Shown: positions 34,650 through 44,205, counted from the first letter of the stretch. The stretch is 64,000 nt of DNA from Chitinophagaceae bacterium (GCA_016720745.1 JADKKA010000006.1:62001-126000); one strand, 5' to 3'. Numbers and translations are program-made. Notes: generated by a model from the letters alone, not told the origin.

Positions 34650-35263
34650 ACGCTTTGCCCTCCTTTTTTTACTTCCATGATGGCGTCAATAATATTGGGA
34701 TAAGCACCGCAGCGGCAGATATTACCACTCATGTATTCCCGTACTTCTTCGGCACTATTGGCATGTCCTTCCCGGATACAGGCCACGGCGCTCATGATTT
34801 GTCCGGGTGTACAATAGCCGCACTGAAAACCATCGTGTTTCATAAAAGCTTCCTGCATGGGATGCAGTTCATCTCCTTTGGCAAGGCCTTCAATGGTGGT
34901 CACTTTTTTTCCATGGTTGGTGACGGCCAGCGATAAACAGGAATTAATCCTTTTGCCATCCACATGCACGGTACAGCAACCACATTGTCCGTGATCGCAA
35001 CCCTTCTTGGTACCGGTGAGACCCAGTTGTTCCCTTAAGAGATCGAGCAGGGTGACCCTGGGCTCTACATCCAGTTTATAAGGACTCCCATTGATCTCCA
35101 GTTCAAGAGGGACTTTTTCAAAAAAGGCGGCTATTTTTTCATCGTTCTCTCCTGCTTTCACAATCAAAGGGGAGAGACCGGCGAAAGCAGCCATTGCGGT
35201 TGATTTTTTCAGGAATTCCCGACGGCTGTTGTCCGGATATTCCTCATGGTCTTTACAATGCAT
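34646..35263 (-). CDS. Tat-exported 2Fe-2S subunit of molybdenum hydroxylase (PaoA-like)
   Basis: This protein has 205 residues from the ATG at 35263. The twin-arginine signal SRREFLKKSTAMAAFAG lies near the N-terminus. The first [2Fe-2S] site is CDHGQCGCCTVHVDG, and the second is FQCGYCTPGQ and NICRCGAY. It receives electrons from the molybdenum centre. The Tat signal implies that the folded complex is moved to the periplasm; tatC lies 5.5 kb away. It is the first gene of the operon, followed by the FAD and Mo subunits. Confidence 0.9.
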   Translation of the reverse strand: MHCKDHEEYPDNSRREFLKKSTAMAAFAGLSPLIVKAGENDEKIAAFFEKVPLELEINGSPYKLDVEPRVTLLDLLREQLGLTGTKKGCDHGQCGCCTVHVDGKRINSCLSLAVTNHGKKVTTIEGLAKGDELHPMQEAFMKHDGFQCGYCTPGQIMSAVACIREGHANSAEEVREYMSGNICRCGAYPNIIDAIMEVKKGGQSV

Positions 35264-35324
35264 AGTAAAAGAATATCTTTCTAAGATAGGCTGAAGCGGG
35301 CGGGCGGGCAAAAAATTATAAAGA

Positions 35325-35355
35325 GGCTAGTGACCAGTGGCTAGTGGCAAGTGGG
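35325..35355. repeat. Short tandem repeat of GCTAGTG/CCAGTG
   Basis: Three to four imperfect units of GGCTAGTG, the same family as the longer tract at 43312-43376. Confidence 0.5.
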
Positions 35356-35430
35356 GGAGGGAGGTATGTTGAATTTTAAATGGTAAGTTTTGAATGATAA
35401 TTGGACATTGTTCGGGTGACATTAAATTTT

Positions 35431-35916
35431 TTACTTATTGATCCATAGCAATTGACCGATATGTTCAGTTAAGTGTGCTATCCGGCTGAGTAAAACACTG
35501 AAACGGTTACGATGAGGTTCCTTTACAAAATCTTCCGGACTGATCGAAGCATGTCTTTCCATCCATTCGTCAAATGAAAGTGCCGCAATCCCTTTGTTCA
35601 AAGTAGCGGTTACGGTTGCCCATTGATTTCTTACCGTGGCCAGATCCGGCCGGGGAAAACCGGAACGATCGGGGTTTTTGATAAAGGGTTCTTCCAGTTC
35701 GGGATAAAGCCGGTCACCCATGCGCAATAAGGGTAACATCGCATCATGTACAGCAGTCAGATGCCCCAGCAGGTAGTAACCACTGTTGCGGCCGGGGGCA
35801 ATTTCGGCTTCAAGTTGTGCATCGGTACTGGCATCAAAAATGGCAGATACACGGCTCAGCTGTTTGAACCAAAGATCGGTGGCGTTTTTAATAGCGATTG
35901 CTGATGTTGAAGACAT
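35431..35916 (-). CDS. DinB family protein
   Basis: This protein has 161 residues from the ATG at 35916; a start at 35994 would overlap the neighbouring gene. It is a four-helix DinB-like protein with metal-ligand histidines in GYYLLGHLTAVHDAMLPLL and SRIAHLTEHIGQLLWI. The family includes thiol transferases and hydrolases such as bacillithiol transferase; the reaction is not clear here. It follows the TrxR-like oxidoreductase gene on the same strand with a gap of about 45 bases. Confidence 0.82.
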   Translation of the reverse strand: MSSTSAIAIKNATDLWFKQLSRVSAIFDASTDAQLEAEIAPGRNSGYYLLGHLTAVHDAMLPLLRMGDRLYPELEEPFIKNPDRSGFPRPDLATVRNQWATVTATLNKGIAALSFDEWMERHASISPEDFVKEPHRNRFSVLLSRIAHLTEHIGQLLWINK

Positions 35917-35962
35917 AAATGAGATTTGCCATAAAGATAGAAACAACCATGCATTAAAGAGC

Positions 35963-36892
35963 TCAGGTACTAAGCGCTGGTAAAAATGATTCATCGGCTA
36001 GTTCCCGGTTCAGGGATAAACCTGCTACGGTTCCCATGGCCACTGCATGCGATACGGTTCGGATGCGGGAACTATTATCACCACAGGCGAATACTCCCTT
36101 GATGGATGTTTTCTGTAACGGATCAGTTACCAGGTATCCATCCGGATTGATTTCACATCCCAGTTGTGCAGGCAGGGAACAGGATTGTTCAAAAGGAGGA
36201 CGGGTATAAAGTACATCCAGATCAAAACTGGTACCGTCTGCAAAAAGAATTTGATGAATCTTACCCTTCGTTGCGGCAATACTTTTTATATCAAGATCAA
36301 TTACGTGTATTTGTTTATCGGCCAGTATTTTTTGCTGATCAGGGGAAAATGAATTCCTCCCATTGGTGAATACCGTTAAATCAGCTGTCCAGTTCCGGAG
36401 TAGGCCTGCAAATTCAAAACCATGATCCCCGTTAGCCAGTAAACCGGTCTTTTTGTTTCGGGCTTCATAGCCATGACAATAAGGACAATGAAGGATACTG
36501 ATCCCCCAGCAGGAAGCAAAGTTTTCCCAATCTGGGAGTTTGTCAATGATGCCGGTAGCAAAGATGAGTTTTCGGGCTGCATAGCTATTTCCCTCTTTTG
36601 TTTTCACAAGAAAGGAATCTCCTTTTGCAGTCGCCGCTGATGCCGTTCCATTGATGAACTGTACTGTATCATATTTTGCTACTTGTTCTGCGGCCAGTTG
36701 ACGGATAGAGGAAGGCGTCTCCCCATCCTGTGTCAGGAAATTATGTGAATAGGGAGTCTGCCGGTTGCAGGGCAGGTTGTTGTCGATTACCAGCACTGTT
36801 CGCAGGGAGCGGCCCAATGCCATGGCAGCAGACAGCCCTGCATAACTGCCACCGATGATGATAACATCAAAGTTGTTGGCTTCCTGTATCAT
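35963..36892 (-). CDS. Thioredoxin reductase-like FAD oxidoreductase
   Basis: This protein has 309 residues. The FAD-binding GGSYAGLSAAMALGRSLR lies near the N-terminus. The redox pair is in HCPYCHGYE, spaced as in thioredoxin reductase but with PY in place of the usual AT/AV. The NADPH region is weaker, and the C-terminal GVFACGDNSS FAD motif is present. It is probably a disulfide or quinone-type reductase. Upstream lie a small membrane gene and an AraC regulator, which may control it. Confidence 0.85.
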   Translation of the reverse strand: MIQEANNFDVIIIGGSYAGLSAAMALGRSLRTVLVIDNNLPCNRQTPYSHNFLTQDGETPSSIRQLAAEQVAKYDTVQFINGTASAATAKGDSFLVKTKEGNSYAARKLIFATGIIDKLPDWENFASCWGISILHCPYCHGYEARNKKTGLLANGDHGFEFAGLLRNWTADLTVFTNGRNSFSPDQQKILADKQIHVIDLDIKSIAATKGKIHQILFADGTSFDLDVLYTRPPFEQSCSLPAQLGCEINPDGYLVTDPLQKTSIKGVFACGDNSSRIRTVSHAVAMGTVAGLSLNRELADESFLPALST

Positions 36893-36964
36893 ATGCTTTT
36901 TAAGTTTTAAGAGATTCAATAAAGAAAAAATACAGCTCAGGGAATTTCTTGTCTAGATGATCCA

Positions 36965-37192
36965 TCAACTGACCCGAGCCTTTCTGTTATTCATCCGGCG
37001 AATCAGATAGTCCACAAATGGAACACCCGCAAATACAATCCAGGGTACCAGAGAAATGGTAAGAATAAAAGTACGCTGGTACAACGGTAGTACCGAAAGG
37101 GGCTGGCCCAGCAGGTACAGGAAAATAGTAATGGAAGGGTAGATAACAACCCAGATTTTGAGCGATGCCATCAGTCTTGCTTTTGTTTTCAT
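36965..37192 (-). CDS. Small two-helix membrane protein
   Basis: This protein has 75 residues from the ATG at 37192. Two hydrophobic segments (about residues 10-28 and 38-62) are followed by a basic tail RRMNNRKARVS, which suggests the inside-positive end. I do not recognise a named family. It lies between the AraC regulator and the TrxR-like gene, on the same strand, and may be co-regulated with them. Confidence 0.65.
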   Translation of the reverse strand: MKTKARLMASLKIWVVIYPSITIFLYLLGQPLSVLPLYQRTFILTISLVPWIVFAGVPFVDYLIRRMNNRKARVS

Positions 37193-37279
37193 GTTTGTCT
37201 TTTTTAATGAATAATGATAACACAAAGCTAAAATCACTATTACAGGCGATTGCAGGACAAATATGAAGTTGGGCAGGAT

Positions 37280-38143
37280 TTATTTGAATTTTTGACGAAA
37301 TAAATCTGGTGAATAACCGGTTTGCTTCCTGAAAAAACGAATGAAATAAGAACTGTCCTCATAACCCAGTGATGCTGCAACCTGGTTGATACGCTGATGA
37401 GTGGCGAGTAATTGCCTTTTTGCTTCCAGAACTATCATATCATCAATTAATGCCGAACAGGTCTTGCCCAACCTGCTTCGGGTAATATGATTGAGCTGAA
37501 AGGAGCTCAGGTGCATCAACTTCGCATAGACAGCTACTTTTTTTTCCTTTGTCAGATTTTTTTCAAGCAAGGATAATAGTTCTTCCAGTTTTTCCTGGTA
37601 ATAATCATGACCCGGTTCCCTGGTTGGTTCGCGCTGCCTGCTTTCTCTGGCAAGGCTGATAAAGAACATATCGAGTCCGGACCTGATCATTTGCGGGTAT
37701 CCTTTCTCCTGCAACTGGTATTCATTGTTGATTTGCTGCAGGATACTGCTTAATACTTTTAATTTGGTTTGCGCAGGTTGGCAGCAGGGTTTATAAAGGG
37801 CCTGTCTGAAAAAGCGTTTTAATGATTCTTCTTTCGGGGCATAAAAGCGGATATCAAATTCCAATAAAAAACCCCGGCTACCTTTTTTCAGCAGTAACTG
37901 GTGCACCTGCCCTGGGCGCATGATAAAGACGGTACCGTTGCGGACGGCATATTTTTCAAAATCAATGATATGTTCTCCTTTCCCTTTTTCCAGATAAAGT
38001 ATAAAATAATATTCATGCCGGTGAAGGGGTTGCAGCATATCATCCTGTTTCAGTAAAGGACCGATGTCCCGGATACTAAAACTGCCGCTGAGTGCAGGCT
38101 CGGTCAGGGCTTGCCTGATTTGTCGGACGGGTATTTGGTTCAT
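37280..38143 (-). CDS. AraC family transcriptional regulator
   Basis: This protein has 287 residues. The N-terminal cupin-like sensing domain (about 1-150) has LHRHEYYFILYLEKGKGEHIIDF. The C-terminal part carries two helix-turn-helix motifs: AVYAKLMHLSSFQLNHITR and INQVAASLGYEDSSYFIRFF, the second being the diagnostic AraC signature. The inducer is unknown. The genes immediately downstream (small membrane protein, TrxR-like oxidoreductase, DinB protein) are plausible targets. Confidence 0.88.
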   Translation of the reverse strand: MNQIPVRQIRQALTEPALSGSFSIRDIGPLLKQDDMLQPLHRHEYYFILYLEKGKGEHIIDFEKYAVRNGTVFIMRPGQVHQLLLKKGSRGFLLEFDIRFYAPKEESLKRFFRQALYKPCCQPAQTKLKVLSSILQQINNEYQLQEKGYPQMIRSGLDMFFISLARESRQREPTREPGHDYYQEKLEELLSLLEKNLTKEKKVAVYAKLMHLSSFQLNHITRSRLGKTCSALIDDMIVLEAKRQLLATHQRINQVAASLGYEDSSYFIRFFRKQTGYSPDLFRQKFK

Positions 38144-38201
38144 GCCTCCATTTAATAGTGGCGGGTAGCAGGGCGGAAAACTTAGATTGCTGCAGCAAGG
38201 A

Positions 38202-38597
38202 TTATTTCAACCGCTCCAGTTTCCCTTTTCTCTTGACAATATTCTTATAATCCCACTGTATTTTTTTGGACAATCCCAGCCAGCGTTTTAATTGTCTGGT
38301 ATTTACCTCTGTGGCATCTGTATACCGGTATTCGGCTGCTTTAAAACTGCCTTCGGGCTGCAGGTCCTCCACTTCAAAAGATTGTCCGCTCCAGAAAAGC
38401 AGCCGTACACTGTCCTTTAATTTGCTGTACCCGACAATAGGATTGCCATCGAGAAACCAGACCGGATGACGATGCCAGATTTTATAGTCGGCATCCGGTA
38501 AGTAACGGCAAATTTCTACAAACAATAGCTTACAGATGGTCTGATCTGAATGGCTCAATGCCTGATGATATGCCTGTATCTCTTTGGATAAGTACAT
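38202..38597 (-). CDS. DUF1801 domain-containing protein
   Basis: This is a 131-residue cytoplasmic protein. KIWHRHPVWFLDGNPIVGY and VRLLFWSGQSF are typical of DUF1801 (YdhG-like). The family is small and its role is not established. It is divergent from the large CHAT gene that starts at 38723. Confidence 0.8.
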   Translation of the reverse strand: MYLSKEIQAYHQALSHSDQTICKLLFVEICRYLPDADYKIWHRHPVWFLDGNPIVGYSKLKDSVRLLFWSGQSFEVEDLQPEGSFKAAEYRYTDATEVNTRQLKRWLGLSKKIQWDYKNIVKRKGKLERLK

Positions 38598-38722
38598 GAT
38601 TTTTATTTAAAGTACAAAAAATGGGCGATTGGCACAGCTTTTTTATATGGCAGGTATTACCGAATTCTTTTTCCCTTATCAAAGAAAAAATTAACTTACT
38701 TAATATCATCAAATCCACAGGA

Positions 38723-41488
38723 ATGAACCTTAACCGGTCAGCACGCTTATTTCTCTTTATTACCGGATGGTTTATTTTATTAAACGATCATGCCCTGGGG
38801 CAGATACCGGTTAATACCGATCGGAATTATACAGAGCTGAAATATTCGATCTCCTTTGCCGATCAGTGCCAGCTGGCTTATGACGGATCCAAATTGAAAG
38901 TCTATATCAATCAGTCTTTTTTTGGTTCCGGGGATGTAGCTTTCTTCAATGGAAAATATTTCAATGCCATCTCGAGATACTATTCCGGATTGCCATTCTT
39001 TCCTTTAAGAACTGATGTTGAAGGCAAAAATGTATGGGGTATTTATTCCCTGATGATGAACGTAATAGATACGACCAAAATGGATCAGGCGACCATGAAA
39101 ATGTTTACCAGTGGGGTCAATACGGTTGGTTTGTTATACCAGACCCGGGGCAAATTCACCAGGGCAAGGGAATTGTTGAATTTGTCCATGCAGGCAAGAG
39201 CAGCGAAGTTTGGACGGACCAGCCGGGAATACATCAGCAGTCTGCATAACCTGGCGGTCTTAAAAAAAGACCTGGGGCAATATGATGAAGCGGAAAAAAT
39301 ATTCAATTATATACTGCCTACTTTTAAAAAGCTTTTTACTGACCGCTCTTTTCAATATGTGATTGCTTTAAATAATAAGGGCATGCTGCTTGCCGAACTG
39401 GGAAGAAGAAAGGAAGCGTTGCAGCTGCTGGATGAGGCTTTGGAAAGAGGAAAGGAAGCACTAAGTCCTGAATATTTTGATTATGAAAGAATCCTTACCA
39501 ATCGTGCCTTACTGGCGCAGGAGGGAGGCAGCATGGAGGAAGCAGAGAAATTTTATCAGCAGGCCCTCAGTGGAATGGAAACAAAAGGTTTTGAAGATCA
39601 TCCCGACTATAACAATGTGCTGGTTTACTATGGTTCTTTTCTTGTTCAAAAAAATAATCCGGATCTGTCAGACTATCTGGATAAGGTTGCCAATAAAGTG
39701 AAGCAGCGGTATAATAATGAGCATCCTACTTATGCAAAAGCCCTGGAAAATAAAGGCGATTACCTGATCCGGCAGAACAGGTTTCAGGATGCCAGGGACG
39801 TATTTGAGAAGGTAGTATCGATCCGCCAATCGGTACTAGGTGAAAAACACAAGGATTATTTAGGGGCATTGATCAAATTGGCGGTATGTAACGAACAACT
39901 CGGAGATAATGCCAGGGCTGCAGAAGCCTATACAAAAGCGATTAATGGATTTATTTTTCTGGCTGATGGTTTTTTCAATACCATGAGTGAACCGGAGAAA
40001 TCAGTTTTCTGGAACAGCCTCAAGCCCAACCTGGATGCCTATCTGTCATTTGTTATTCATACCGCGGGCGGCAATCAGTCCTTGTTAAAAGATGCCTATA
40101 AAATCTGGCTGAAAACAAAGGGAATGATCATTCAATCCACCCGTAAAACAAGGGAAGCGATCCTGAATGGAACTGATACAGCTACTCAGCGATTGTTTAA
40201 CAACTGGCTGGATCTTAAAAATGAGCTGGCCAGTTATTACAGTTCACCTTTGGAGGATTTGAAGGAAGATAAACTGGATCTGACTGAGATGGAAAGAAGG
40301 GCGAATGCCATGGAAAAAGAATTATCACGGAGGTCCGCTGTTTTTACAACAGGTTATCTGCAGCAGGAAACCGGCTTTGATCAGGTACGTACAAAGCTGA
40401 ACGAAGGGGAAGCCGTGGTGGAAGTGATGCGGGTAATGAATGAATACGGCAGCAATAAAGGCGAGCCGGAATATGCGGCCTTTGTATTTCGGAATAATAG
40501 TCAGGCTCCCGGACTGGTTCGTTTGCTGAAGGGAGCGGCACTGGAGAAGCAGGCGCCAAAAACCTACCGGATATCTGTTTTGAAAAACCTGCCGGATAAC
40601 CGTTCTTATCCCGATTTATGGCAGCCACTGGAAAAAGAACTCGGTGACAGCCGCACTATTTATTTTTCTGCCGATGGAATGTACAATACCATCAACCTGA
40701 ACACCCTGCAGCGGGGAGACAGCAGTTATTTGCTGGACCGCTACAAACTGGTGTATATATCCAGTTCCAAAATACTGGCGAACGGATTTAATGCAGCGGA
40801 ACCCGGAAACAGTAATGCAGTTTTACTGGGCTCACCCGTTTTTGGAGAAGGCTCCCTGGTACCTCCCCTTCCGGGAACGCTTGCAGAAGTGAATGAAATA
40901 GGTATTGTGCTGAATACACAGATGCTGATCAGGATTTATATGGAACTGGAAGCAACGGAAGAGAATATAAAGAATGTAAAAAGACCCGGTCTGCTGCATA
41001 TGGCTACGCATGGATTTTTTTATAGCAATCCGGAGTATATCAGAACCGGCATTCAGGTATCAAAAGCAAAGGATAATATTTTACTCCGGTCCGGACTCTA
41101 TCTGAATGGGTCAGGAGCAGCAAACAAAACAGAGCTGGAACTGGGAAATAAAAATGATGGTGTATTGTATGCTTATGAAGCCATGAATCTGGATCTGCAG
41201 GGAACCGGGATGGTGGTGTTAAGTGCCTGTGAGACCGGTTTGGGAGAAATCGTCAACGGAGAAGGGGTCTATGGTTTGTGCCGGGCCTTTCAGGTGGCAG
41301 GGGCTAAAAAAATCATCATGAGTCTTTGGAAAGTAGATGACCAGGCCACACGCCTGCTGATGAAAAAATTTTATGAGTATTGGATCCAGTCAAAAGATGC
41401 ACAGGAAGCTTTTATAAGGGCACAGAAAGCCACCAGGATACAATATCCGCAATCCAATTACTGGGGAGCATTTGTTTTGCTGAATTAG
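38723..41488 (+). CDS. Secreted TPR-CHAT domain protein
   Basis: This protein has 921 residues from the ATG at 38723, which begins a signal peptide ending near HALGQ; an upstream start at 38621 would precede it with 34 unlikely residues. Residues 100-420 contain several TPR motifs, such as LHNLAVLKKDLGQYDEAEKI and ALNNKGMLLAELGRRKEAL. The C-terminal CHAT (caspase-like) domain has catalytic His in HMATHGFF and Cys in LSACETGLGE (about residue 836). The protein is probably a periplasmic or surface protease-like signalling protein. Neighbouring genes do not reveal a partner. Confidence 0.9.
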   Translation: MNLNRSARLFLFITGWFILLNDHALGQIPVNTDRNYTELKYSISFADQCQLAYDGSKLKVYINQSFFGSGDVAFFNGKYFNAISRYYSGLPFFPLRTDVEGKNVWGIYSLMMNVIDTTKMDQATMKMFTSGVNTVGLLYQTRGKFTRARELLNLSMQARAAKFGRTSREYISSLHNLAVLKKDLGQYDEAEKIFNYILPTFKKLFTDRSFQYVIALNNKGMLLAELGRRKEALQLLDEALERGKEALSPEYFDYERILTNRALLAQEGGSMEEAEKFYQQALSGMETKGFEDHPDYNNVLVYYGSFLVQKNNPDLSDYLDKVANKVKQRYNNEHPTYAKALENKGDYLIRQNRFQDARDVFEKVVSIRQSVLGEKHKDYLGALIKLAVCNEQLGDNARAAEAYTKAINGFIFLADGFFNTMSEPEKSVFWNSLKPNLDAYLSFVIHTAGGNQSLLKDAYKIWLKTKGMIIQSTRKTREAILNGTDTATQRLFNNWLDLKNELASYYSSPLEDLKEDKLDLTEMERRANAMEKELSRRSAVFTTGYLQQETGFDQVRTKLNEGEAVVEVMRVMNEYGSNKGEPEYAAFVFRNNSQAPGLVRLLKGAALEKQAPKTYRISVLKNLPDNRSYPDLWQPLEKELGDSRTIYFSADGMYNTINLNTLQRGDSSYLLDRYKLVYISSSKILANGFNAAEPGNSNAVLLGSPVFGEGSLVPPLPGTLAEVNEIGIVLNTQMLIRIYMELEATEENIKNVKRPGLLHMATHGFFYSNPEYIRTGIQVSKAKDNILLRSGLYLNGSGAANKTELELGNKNDGVLYAYEAMNLDLQGTGMVVLSACETGLGEIVNGEGVYGLCRAFQVAGAKKIIMSLWKVDDQATRLLMKKFYEYWIQSKDAQEAFIRAQKATRIQYPQSNYWGAFVLLN

Positions 41489-41532
41489 GAGGCATGAATT
41501 ACAAACATGCTATCATTTTGTAGTTGATCATT

Positions 41533-42645
41533 TTAGATGATCACTTTCTCCATCATCGCCAGTTTATCATCACTGACTGTTGCACCCAGTCCGGGCGTAT
41601 CCGGTACTTCCACCACGCCGCCATCTTTGTAAATGATACCACCGCTTACGGGATCTTCTTTAAACATCAGTGCGGTATCAAAATCATAATGTTCAATCAA
41701 TGGACTGCAAAGGGAGAAATGGGCAAATGCGGTCATGGCAATTCTTGATTCCAGCATGGCGCCCACTTGCAGATGAATACCGGCTGCTTCGGCCAGTTTT
41801 ACAATTTGCAGGGCATTAAAAATGCCTCCGGCCTTACCAATCTTGATATTGAAATAATCACAGGCATTCAGTTCAATCAGTCTTTCTGCATCATGCTGAT
41901 CGCTGCAGCTTTCATCCGCCATGATGGGGATGGGTGAATTTTTTTTCACTTTTTTCAGCTTCAGGTATTTCCAGCGGGCGATGGGTTCTTCGCAGTGCTG
42001 GATATTAAAAGGGGCCAGTGCATTCAGGGTTTCAATGGCTTCATTTACTTTCCATCCCTGGTTGGCATCAATCCGGAGGGGGATCTCATTGCCCACGGCT
42101 GCACGAATGGCGCGGATCCGTTCCACATCCTGTAAACCACCCTTGCCCAGTTTTACTTTGATCGCCGGGAAACCTCTTTCTTTGATTTTAACTGCATCAG
42201 CAGCCATTTTATCGGGATCGCCTACACTGACCGTATAATCAGTGATAATGGTTTTATTCTTATCTCCTCCGAGGAAGGCATAAAGCGGTCTGCCTGCGTT
42301 TTGTGCAGCAATATCATAAAAGGCAATATCGAAAGCACTCTTGATACTGGTATTGCCATATATGATACCATCCATCAGGGCAATATTCCCTTCAATGTCC
42401 AGCGCATCCCGGCCGATAAGGGCCTTGGCAAAATACTGGCCTACGATAAAGCAGGTATCCTGGCTTTCGCCATTGATGGGCATATAGGGACTGCATTCTC
42501 CAAAACCAATCAGCCCTTCTTCGGTAAATATTTTCACCAGCACATTCTCTGCGGCATATTCAGTGCCGAGTGAAGTACTAAAGGGTTCAATCAGTGGAAC
42601 GGATAATTTATAGATCTCAATCTGTCGGATGGTTTGCTGGCTCAT
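41533..42645 (-). CDS. Dipeptide epimerase-like enolase superfamily enzyme
   Basis: This 370-residue protein belongs to the muconate-lactonizing/epimerase branch of the enolase superfamily. The acid-base lysine pair is in AIKVKLGKGG. The metal ligands are Asp in RIDANQGW, Glu in HCEEPI and Asp in MADESC, followed by Lys in FNIKIGKAGG. The pattern fits L-Ala-D/L-Glu-type dipeptide epimerases, which recycle cell-wall peptides. The specificity is not certain. Starts at 42651 or 42666 are also possible. Confidence 0.85.
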   Translation of the reverse strand: MSQQTIRQIEIYKLSVPLIEPFSTSLGTEYAAENVLVKIFTEEGLIGFGECSPYMPINGESQDTCFIVGQYFAKALIGRDALDIEGNIALMDGIIYGNTSIKSAFDIAFYDIAAQNAGRPLYAFLGGDKNKTIITDYTVSVGDPDKMAADAVKIKERGFPAIKVKLGKGGLQDVERIRAIRAAVGNEIPLRIDANQGWKVNEAIETLNALAPFNIQHCEEPIARWKYLKLKKVKKNSPIPIMADESCSDQHDAERLIELNACDYFNIKIGKAGGIFNALQIVKLAEAAGIHLQVGAMLESRIAMTAFAHFSLCSPLIEHYDFDTALMFKEDPVSGGIIYKDGGVVEVPDTPGLGATVSDDKLAMMEKVII

Positions 42646-42772
42646 AGTCATATTTGAAAGCTGCAAAGATAAACAGCGGGAGGGGTAGGGGGCGCTTAAA
42701 AAATTAGCACGATTTGTGCTTTATTATACCAAAGTCACTCAAATCCCGTTTATCAAACAGCATCCACTATAT

Positions 42773-43306
42773 ATGAAAAAAGCACTGATTGTAATATTTG
42801 CTATTGGCCTGCTCATTTCCTGTAAGAAAAAGGAGATTAAGGAGCTGCCGGCGGCCACCCAGACTGGCGCTAACACGTTTGGCTTGAAGATCAACGGAGA
42901 AAACTGGATTCCCCAGGGTTTTGCCGGAATTCCTGACAGCGATCTGCTCAAAGCCCGTTTACTGGGTACCATGCTGGTGATTACGGCCCAAAATTTTTCT
43001 TCCACCCCCACGGAAACAGAATTTGAGATGAAAATTTATAATGTAACAGGAACGGGTACCTACCTGATGAATACCAATACAAGTTATCCTGGCGGACCCA
43101 CCAGTTATGCATATCATGTCAAACGCCGCTTAACCCCACTGGATGAGTGGATTACTTCCGCCGCACAGACCGGTTCAATTACGATCACAAAGCTGGACAC
43201 AGTAGCGGGAATTGTTTCCGGAACTTTTCAGTTTAATGCAGAGAATGATATTGATGCTACGAAGACGATTGCTGTGACGGAGGGGAGGTTTGATATTAAA
43301 TTGTAA
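42773..43306 (+). CDS. Small lipoprotein with a single beta-rich domain
   Basis: This protein has 177 residues from the ATG at 42773. The signal ends in GLLISCKKKE, a lipobox. The rest is beta-rich with ANTFGLKINGENWIPQG at its start. This resembles a group of Bacteroidota lipoproteins (DUF6252-like by memory, not certain). It is a single-gene unit divergent from the epimerase gene. The function is unknown. Confidence 0.78.
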   Translation: MKKALIVIFAIGLLISCKKKEIKELPAATQTGANTFGLKINGENWIPQGFAGIPDSDLLKARLLGTMLVITAQNFSSTPTETEFEMKIYNVTGTGTYLMNTNTSYPGGPTSYAYHVKRRLTPLDEWITSAAQTGSITITKLDTVAGIVSGTFQFNAENDIDATKTIAVTEGRFDIKL

Positions 43307-43311
43307 TGTAG

Positions 43312-43376
43312 GCTAGTGGCGAGTGGCGAGTGGCTAGTGGCGAGTGGCTAGTGGCTAGTGGGGTTCGGCTAGTGGG
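43312..43376. repeat. Degenerate tandem repeat CTAGTGGCGAGTGG
   Basis: About eight units of GGCTAGTG or GGCGAGTG in tandem after the lipoprotein stop codon. No spacers are present. Confidence 0.75.
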
Positions 43377-43426
43377 GGTTTTAAAATTCATCATTCTTCA
43401 CTCATTTGTTCAATTGTTCATTTTTC

Positions 43427-43489
43427 TCCCGAAAGCTCTCGGGAACCCAATACCCAATACCCAATATCTAATTCCTAATACCCAATCCT
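43427..43489. repeat. TCCCGA palindrome followed by CCCAATA tandem repeats
   Basis: TCCCGAAAGCTCTCGGGA (43427-43444) is a near-perfect palindrome. It is followed by about five units of ACCCAAT/TCTAAT up to 43489, which reach the stop codon of the amidase gene. Confidence 0.65.
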
Positions 43490-44087
43490 ACTTCCCCAAA
43501 ATCTTCCTCACCCCTTCTTTTATCACCCCGCTTTCAAAGTATTTGTAAAGGTTTTTTCCCGGACAGGTGGTTTGTTTGGAAAAATCACGATGCGTGGCCA
43601 GCGTTTCAGCAGGTATTTTATAAGTCGTACTGCACCAGGCAATCAGGCGGATGAGTGATTGCAATTGCGCTTCCGGGACTTCGTATTCTTCATAATTACC
43701 CAGACAGCAAATCAGCAGATGACCGGCCGGATTGTATTCTGTATTGGTTTCGCCTACCGTATTGATATCTCTTCCTTCATATATTTTACCATCGGGTGCA
43801 ATAAAAAAATGATAGGGTACATCGGCCCATTTGCGGTCGGGTCCCATGCCCCAGGTTTGAATGCCCTTGATTTTCCGGATGGCATCATCGGTGGCTAATA
43901 GCTTAGTGCCTTCGTGGTGTACCGTAATACGGACGGGTACATGTGTAGCAAATGCTTTGGGTGCAACGGCATTCCAGCTGCTGCGGGGATTGATCTCCGG
44001 TTGCGCGGCTTTACGTTTTGCAATCCCGGGATCCTTGCAACTGAAAAGAAACAGGATGCTGGTGAATATCAGCGGAAAAAATTTCAT
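43488..44087 (-). CDS. N-acetylmuramoyl-L-alanine amidase (PGRP type) lipoprotein
   Basis: This protein has 199 residues from the ATG at 44087, where a lipoprotein signal (ILFLFSCKDPG) begins. The PGRP/amidase_2 fold has zinc ligands in ITVHHEG, ATHRDF and TTCPGKN, and the substrate-facing PYHFFIAPDGKIYEGR. It cleaves the amide between muramic acid and the stem peptide, or only binds peptidoglycan. The three zinc ligands look intact, so activity is likely. Confidence 0.86.
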   Translation of the reverse strand: MKFFPLIFTSILFLFSCKDPGIAKRKAAQPEINPRSSWNAVAPKAFATHVPVRITVHHEGTKLLATDDAIRKIKGIQTWGMGPDRKWADVPYHFFIAPDGKIYEGRDINTVGETNTEYNPAGHLLICCLGNYEEYEVPEAQLQSLIRLIAWCSTTYKIPAETLATHRDFSKQTTCPGKNLYKYFESGVIKEGVRKILGK

Positions 44088-44193
44088 ATCCGGAAGGTAA
44101 TCGATTATCAGGAAGGAGAAAATAACCGGGACTTTCAACAAGTACCAGGAACCAGATCAAACAGAAGCGCTGACCTCTTATTAAAACCTCCTT

Positions 44194-44201
44194 TAACTTT
44201 G
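44194..44201 (+). promoter_or_regulatory. Possible -7 element for the DUF2784 gene
   Basis: TAACTTTG matches TAnnTTTG four bases before the ATG at 44206. No convincing -33 element is visible. Confidence 0.42.
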
Positions 44202-44205
44202 TACG

